DNA of 25,847 nt from contig JACMOT010000537.1 of NCBI GenBank assembly GCA_014377915.1, forward strand, positions 1-25,847, given 5' to 3'. This DNA is from Tardiphaga sp. GTDB lineage: Bacteria; Pseudomonadota; Alphaproteobacteria; Rhizobiales; Xanthobacteraceae. Made by a program: the position numbers and the translations under genes. Shown piece by piece: positions 23,059 through 25,847 of the stretch. The notes beneath the pieces are model-generated. The model ran no database searches, was not told the DNA's origin, and saw only the letters and a program-made list of their open reading frames with translations. Within the stretch, counting starts at the first letter, position 1, and every line of letters starts with the position of its first letter.

Positions 23059-23889
23059 TCAGGGCTTCAGGTTTGGTGGCAATGGCGGATCTTCCCGCAT
23101 CAGGGTGATGGTCACCCGGCGGTTGGCGGCCATCGTCGGATCGTCGGGAAACAGCGGCTGGCTATCGGCCTTGCCGGACACCGAGAACACATGGGCTGGC
23201 GGCAGACCCTCCCGTTCGAGGATCTGGCGCACCACATTGGCGCGGTCCGCCGACAAATCGAATGCGTCATATTCACTGCGCGCGGGGACATAGCCCGCGG
23301 CGGTATGGCCGACAATGGCCACCCGCAGCGGAGTCTGTTTCAGCGGCCCGGCGAGCTTTTGCAACAACTGGCGGGTGCGCTCATAGGGAACCTTGGACCC
23401 CTCGCCAAACATCGATCGGCCGTTCTGGTCGATGATCTCCAGGTTCAGGCCCTGGCTGGTTTCCTCGAACATCACGTTCTTGGAGATCTCGCTAATCTCC
23501 GGCATGTCCTGCAACGCCTGCCGCAGCGAAGCCGAGGCCAATGCGAATTCGCGGTCCATCTTCAGCTTGGCGCCGGCCGGCCGACCGGTGGAGTTCTTTT
23601 CGTCCGGGCTGGTGACGTTGGACGCCTCCTCCGGCGAGACGTGCCCCTTGTTCTTGGTTTGGCCGCGCGTTGGCAGGCCGTCTGCTTCGATGACGCCGGA
23701 ATAGCGCGCATCCGACTGGACGCCGAACGCCTCGCGCATCGAGCCTGCGACGATCTTGAGCTTGACGGTGTCCTGGGTCGAGAACGAGACGAGCATCACG
23801 AAGAAGCTCATCATCAGCGCCATCAGATCGGCGAAGGTCACGAACCAGCCGTGTCCGCCATGGGCCTCTTCGCGCTTTTTCTTCGCCAT
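23059..23889 (-). CDS. motB: Flagellar motor stator protein MotB (PomB-like)
   Basis: A 276-residue stator protein. The single transmembrane helix starts with TFADLMALMMSFFVMLVSFS, and the ion-binding aspartate is Asp21. The C-terminal OmpA-like peptidoglycan-binding domain spans roughly residues 150-265 (IVGHTAAGY, DLSADRANVVRQILEREG, NRRVTITL). The FADLM-x-FFVMLVSFS pattern is closer to PomB-type stators than to E. coli MotB. GGGAG lies 6 nt upstream of the ATG at 23889. It is 24 bp after motA and is probably co-transcribed with it. It anchors the stator to the cell wall and conducts ions that drive flagellar rotation. Confidence 0.93.
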   Translation of the reverse strand: MAKKKREEAHGGHGWFVTFADLMALMMSFFVMLVSFSTQDTVKLKIVAGSMREAFGVQSDARYSGVIEADGLPTRGQTKNKGHVSPEEASNVTSPDEKNSTGRPAGAKLKMDREFALASASLRQALQDMPEISEISKNVMFEETSQGLNLEIIDQNGRSMFGEGSKVPYERTRQLLQKLAGPLKQTPLRVAIVGHTAAGYVPARSEYDAFDLSADRANVVRQILEREGLPPAHVFSVSGKADSQPLFPDDPTMAANRRVTITLMREDPPLPPNLKP

Positions 23890-23913
23890 CTTTTGCTCCC
23901 AGCCCGTCCTTGC

Positions 23914-24687
23914 TTACGCGGGGACCGGCTCGCCTTCCTCGTGGCGATGCTTCTCGGGCAAATAGGCCAGCAGCATTTCGCGCACCAGGGTCGGGCTCTT
24001 GGAGTCGCGGATCATCAGGATGCCGTCGATGATCAAGGTGCGATTGGTTTCTTCGTCCAGCAATTTGCCGTGCAGCTTGTCGGCGATCGGAAGGCAGAAC
24101 AAATTGGCGACCAGCGCGCCGTACAGGGTGGCCAAAAGCGCGGTCGCCATGAACGGACCGAGCTTGGAAGGATCCGACATGTTGGAGAACATCTGCACCA
24201 TGCCGATCAGCGTACCGATCATGCCGAAGGCAGGCGCGCAGTCGCCGATCGCGCGGTAGATCTTGCTACCTTCGTTGAGGTGCATCAGGAAGTTGTCGCG
24301 GTCGCGCTCGAGATTGTCGCGGATGAATTCAAGATCGTAGCCGTCGGCGACGAAACGGATGCCCTTGGCGAGGAACGGCTCGTTGGTCTCGACCTTTTCG
24401 AGCCCGACCGGGCCCTGCTTGCGGGCGATTTCGGCGATACGGGCGAGCTCGTCGACCAGGTCGCGCGCCGACAGCCGGCTCATCGTGAAGGCAAACTTGG
24501 CGCCGAGCGGCAGCCCGTGCAGCATCACGCCGAGCGGGAAGCGGATCATGGTCGCGGTGATCGAGCCGCCGAAGATGATGATCATGGCATGCTCGGAGAC
24601 GAACATGTGCAGATCGCCGCCCATGAACACCATCAGCGCGATGACGGCAATGCCGCCAAGGAGCCCTGCGCTAGTCATGATGTCCAT
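23914..24687 (-). CDS. motA: Flagellar motor stator protein MotA (PomA-like)
   Basis: A 257-residue stator, nearer in length to the short PomA form (about 253) than to E. coli MotA (about 295). Transmembrane segments are at residues 6-23, 32-50, about 150-165 and about 180-200. The pore-lining stretch ATALLATLYGALVANLF in the last helix keeps the Thr aligned with PomA Thr186. The ATG at 24687 follows GGAGTTTTCC; the ORF continues 20 codons further without family similarity. With MotB it forms the ion-conducting stator of the flagellar motor. The gene is followed by motB and preceded by a separate RraA-family gene with a terminator-like hairpin between. Confidence 0.93.
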   Translation of the reverse strand: MDIMTSAGLLGGIAVIALMVFMGGDLHMFVSEHAMIIIFGGSITATMIRFPLGVMLHGLPLGAKFAFTMSRLSARDLVDELARIAEIARKQGPVGLEKVETNEPFLAKGIRFVADGYDLEFIRDNLERDRDNFLMHLNEGSKIYRAIGDCAPAFGMIGTLIGMVQMFSNMSDPSKLGPFMATALLATLYGALVANLFCLPIADKLHGKLLDEETNRTLIIDGILMIRDSKSPTLVREMLLAYLPEKHRHEEGEPVPA

Positions 24688-24867
24688 GGAAAACTCCGAC
24701 GCTATGCTACGCGAACTAAGGTCCGTCCTGGACGGTACGCCACCCAAATCGGCCGCGCATCACGGAACGTAGCGGCTGCGCCATTAAGGACGGGTAAAGC
24801 TTACGGGACCAATCCACCTATGTCGGCACATTAAGCGCTTGAACAGTCGCCGACCGAAGCTCGGCAC

Positions 24868-24890
24868 GCCCCCGCTGCCATCGCGGGGGC
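24868..24890 (-). terminator. Terminator-like hairpin between the RraA-family gene and motA
   Basis: GCCCCCGC and GCGGGGGC form a perfect 8-bp GC stem around a 7-nt loop, about 48 bp after the RraA-family stop and 180 bp before the motA start. It has no T-run, but its position between two minus-strand transcription units suits a terminator. Confidence 0.45.
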
Positions 24891-24937
24891 GATCTTCACA
24901 GCTTGCTAACCATGCAATCTTGGGTACGCTTCGGCCG

Positions 24938-25657
24938 TCAATGGATCTCCGAAGATTGCTTCAGTGCTTCCTTCAACTTCGCCAGCGAGAACGAGGCGCT
25001 GCGCGCGATCGCGAGGATCGGCGTCTCGCGACGGCCACACAGTTCGGCGGCGTCGGGAAGTTTCGCGGCGATATCGAGCGGGATGACGACGGCGCCATGC
25101 TGGTCGGCATGGATCAGATCGCCGGAGCGCACCGTCATGCCGGCGACGCGCACCTCGCCACCAAAATTCTCGGCGTGAACATAAGCATGCGACGGCCCGA
25201 TTGAGCCTGCCAGCGCCTGGAAGCCTTCGGCCCATTGCGGGATGTCGCGGATGGATCCGTCGGTGACAACCCCGAGGCACCCCAGCGCCTTGTGCACGGC
25301 GCTCTGAACCTCGCCCCAGAACGCGCCGTAGCCCACGTCCGCGCCGTCGATATCCTGGATCACGCTGATCCGCGGCCCGGCGCCGGTACCGACATAGTCG
25401 TAATAGGCAATCCGCCGTGCCGCCTGCTCGGCGGCCGGCAGGCCGGAAGACAGGACCGAGCGGATGGTTGCCGTACGGGCGTAGCCAACGATCGCCGGCA
25501 GATCAGGAAACGGGCAGACCAGCGGCTTGGTGGTGTAACCGATCAGCCGGCGTTGCGGCGCCACGATCTCCATCGCATTGCAGATCGTCGGCGTGTCGTA
25601 GCGGCCGAGCGCCTCCAGTACCGATGCGGGCAGCGGCTCGTTTGCGGAATTCGTCAC
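24938..25657 (-). CDS. RraA-family aldolase-like protein
   Basis: A 239-residue RraA-fold protein. The active-site motif reads GVVTDGSIRD with Asp133, Arg137 and Asp138, and GAFWGEVQ (residues 111-118) is the upstream loop; together they match the HMG/CHA aldolase and RraA superfamily pattern. The ORF can be drawn back to a GTG at 25744, but a GTG at 25657 with a perfect GAGGAG 6 nt upstream (GAGGAGAACGCC) is clearly the better start and begins with a family-like sequence. This is a second RraA-family gene in the window, distinct from the CHA aldolase at 723-1415. Its substrate is unknown; candidates are oxaloacetate or 4-hydroxy-4-methyl-2-oxoglutarate-type keto acids. It stands alone between two hairpins. 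Confidence 0.87.
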   Translation of the reverse strand: MTNSANEPLPASVLEALGRYDTPTICNAMEIVAPQRRLIGYTTKPLVCPFPDLPAIVGYARTATIRSVLSSGLPAAEQAARRIAYYDYVGTGAGPRISVIQDIDGADVGYGAFWGEVQSAVHKALGCLGVVTDGSIRDIPQWAEGFQALAGSIGPSHAYVHAENFGGEVRVAGMTVRSGDLIHADQHGAVVIPLDIAAKLPDAAELCGRRETPILAIARSASFSLAKLKEALKQSSEIH

Positions 25658-25751
25658 GGCGTTCTCCTCGTTGATTATCGCATCCAGTCTTTGCCGGATG
25701 TCGTTCCAGCGGTTGGGATATAGCCCGCTTTCTACCGGCGTCACAACGCGG

Positions 25752-25781
25752 ACGGCCGCCTCCCCTTCGGAAGACGGCCGT
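25752..25781 (-). terminator. Terminator-like hairpin upstream of the RraA-family gene
   Basis: ACGGCCG and CGGCCGT pair, and the intervening sequence continues the helix with G-U wobbles (read on the minus strand as TCTTCC-GAAG-GGGAGG), giving a 13-bp stem with a tetraloop. It has no T-run. It probably ends the transcript of the next gene to the right. Confidence 0.45.
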
Positions 25782-25801
25782 GCAGCCTGCGGCAGATGCG
25801 A

Positions 25802-25847
25802 TCAGTCGAGGCGCGGCGGCCGGTCATCCGGCGCAGCGCCGGCCGCG
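25802..25847 (-). CDS. Probable 3' end of a further minus-strand gene
   Basis: In one minus-strand frame the last bases read ...AAGAAPDDRPPRLD and then stop at 25802, followed 20 bp later by a terminator-like hairpin. Only 14 codons are visible, so neither identity nor the reality of the gene can be confirmed. Confidence 0.3.
   Translation of the reverse strand, partial: AAGAAPDDRPPRLD

Noticed and set aside
22885..24834. 649-codon open frame on the plus strand
   Set aside because: It is antisense to motA and motB and shows the same His/Arg/Asp-rich composition without motifs; the stator genes on the minus strand explain the DNA.

Overview
The window looks like chromosome from an alphaproteobacterium of the Bradyrhizobium / Rhodopseudomonas / Afipia type (Nitrobacteraceae). 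The clues are high G+C, the AcpXL very-long-chain fatty acid cluster typical of Rhizobiales lipid A, a PomA/PomB-like motAB pair, tandem kup genes, and dense palindromic repeats in one intergenic gap. The genus is inferred from protein style; no rRNA or tRNA gene is present. I see no insertion sequence, prophage, CRISPR array or integrase.

Left part (1-6292, all minus strand). A catabolic block, in transcription order: LysR regulator, AtzD/TrzD/barbiturase-type ring-opening amidohydrolase, a 154-bp gap with a candidate LysR operator, TctC/Bug substrate-binding protein, LigI-type 2-pyrone-4,6-dicarboxylate hydrolase, GalB-type 4-oxalomesaconate hydratase, LigK/GalC-type aldolase, and a 4,5-dihydroxyphthalate decarboxylase-like protein cut by the window edge. 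The LigI-GalB-LigK trio covers pyrone dicarboxylate to 4-oxalomesaconate to 4-carboxy-4-hydroxy-2-oxoadipate to pyruvate plus oxaloacetate. No ring-cleavage dioxygenase is present. A cyclic-imide/lactam hydrolase beside this trio is the most interesting combination in the window.

Middle (6623-10707). A HerA-like ATPase, an AhpD-like peroxidase-related protein and an MgtC/SapB membrane protein lie on the plus strand. A ParB-like (ParBc_2) protein on the minus strand overlaps the mgtC-like gene tail to tail, and a small one-helix membrane protein follows on the plus strand.

Lipid A very-long-chain fatty acid cluster (10894-15905, plus strand). acpXL, fabF2XL, fabF1XL, an MDR dehydrogenase/reductase and lpxXL. 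The dehydratase gene fabZXL, expected between acpXL and fabF2XL, is absent; only an 18-codon ORF resembling its start and a hairpin-rich stretch are there. FabF2XL lacks the catalytic Cys and one His, and FabF1XL keeps all three, which suggests a KS/chain-length-factor-like heterodimer. The MDR protein keeps its structural-zinc cysteines but not the usual catalytic-zinc ligands.

Right part (15906-25847, genes on the minus strand). First comes a 330-bp gap with a cloverleaf-like palindromic repeat and a second palindromic repeat. Then a tight rhodanese / aminotransferase / PotF-like binding-protein operon, two tandem Kup potassium transporters, motA-motB, a second RraA-family protein with a GTG start, and probably the extreme 3' end of another gene behind a terminator-like hairpin.
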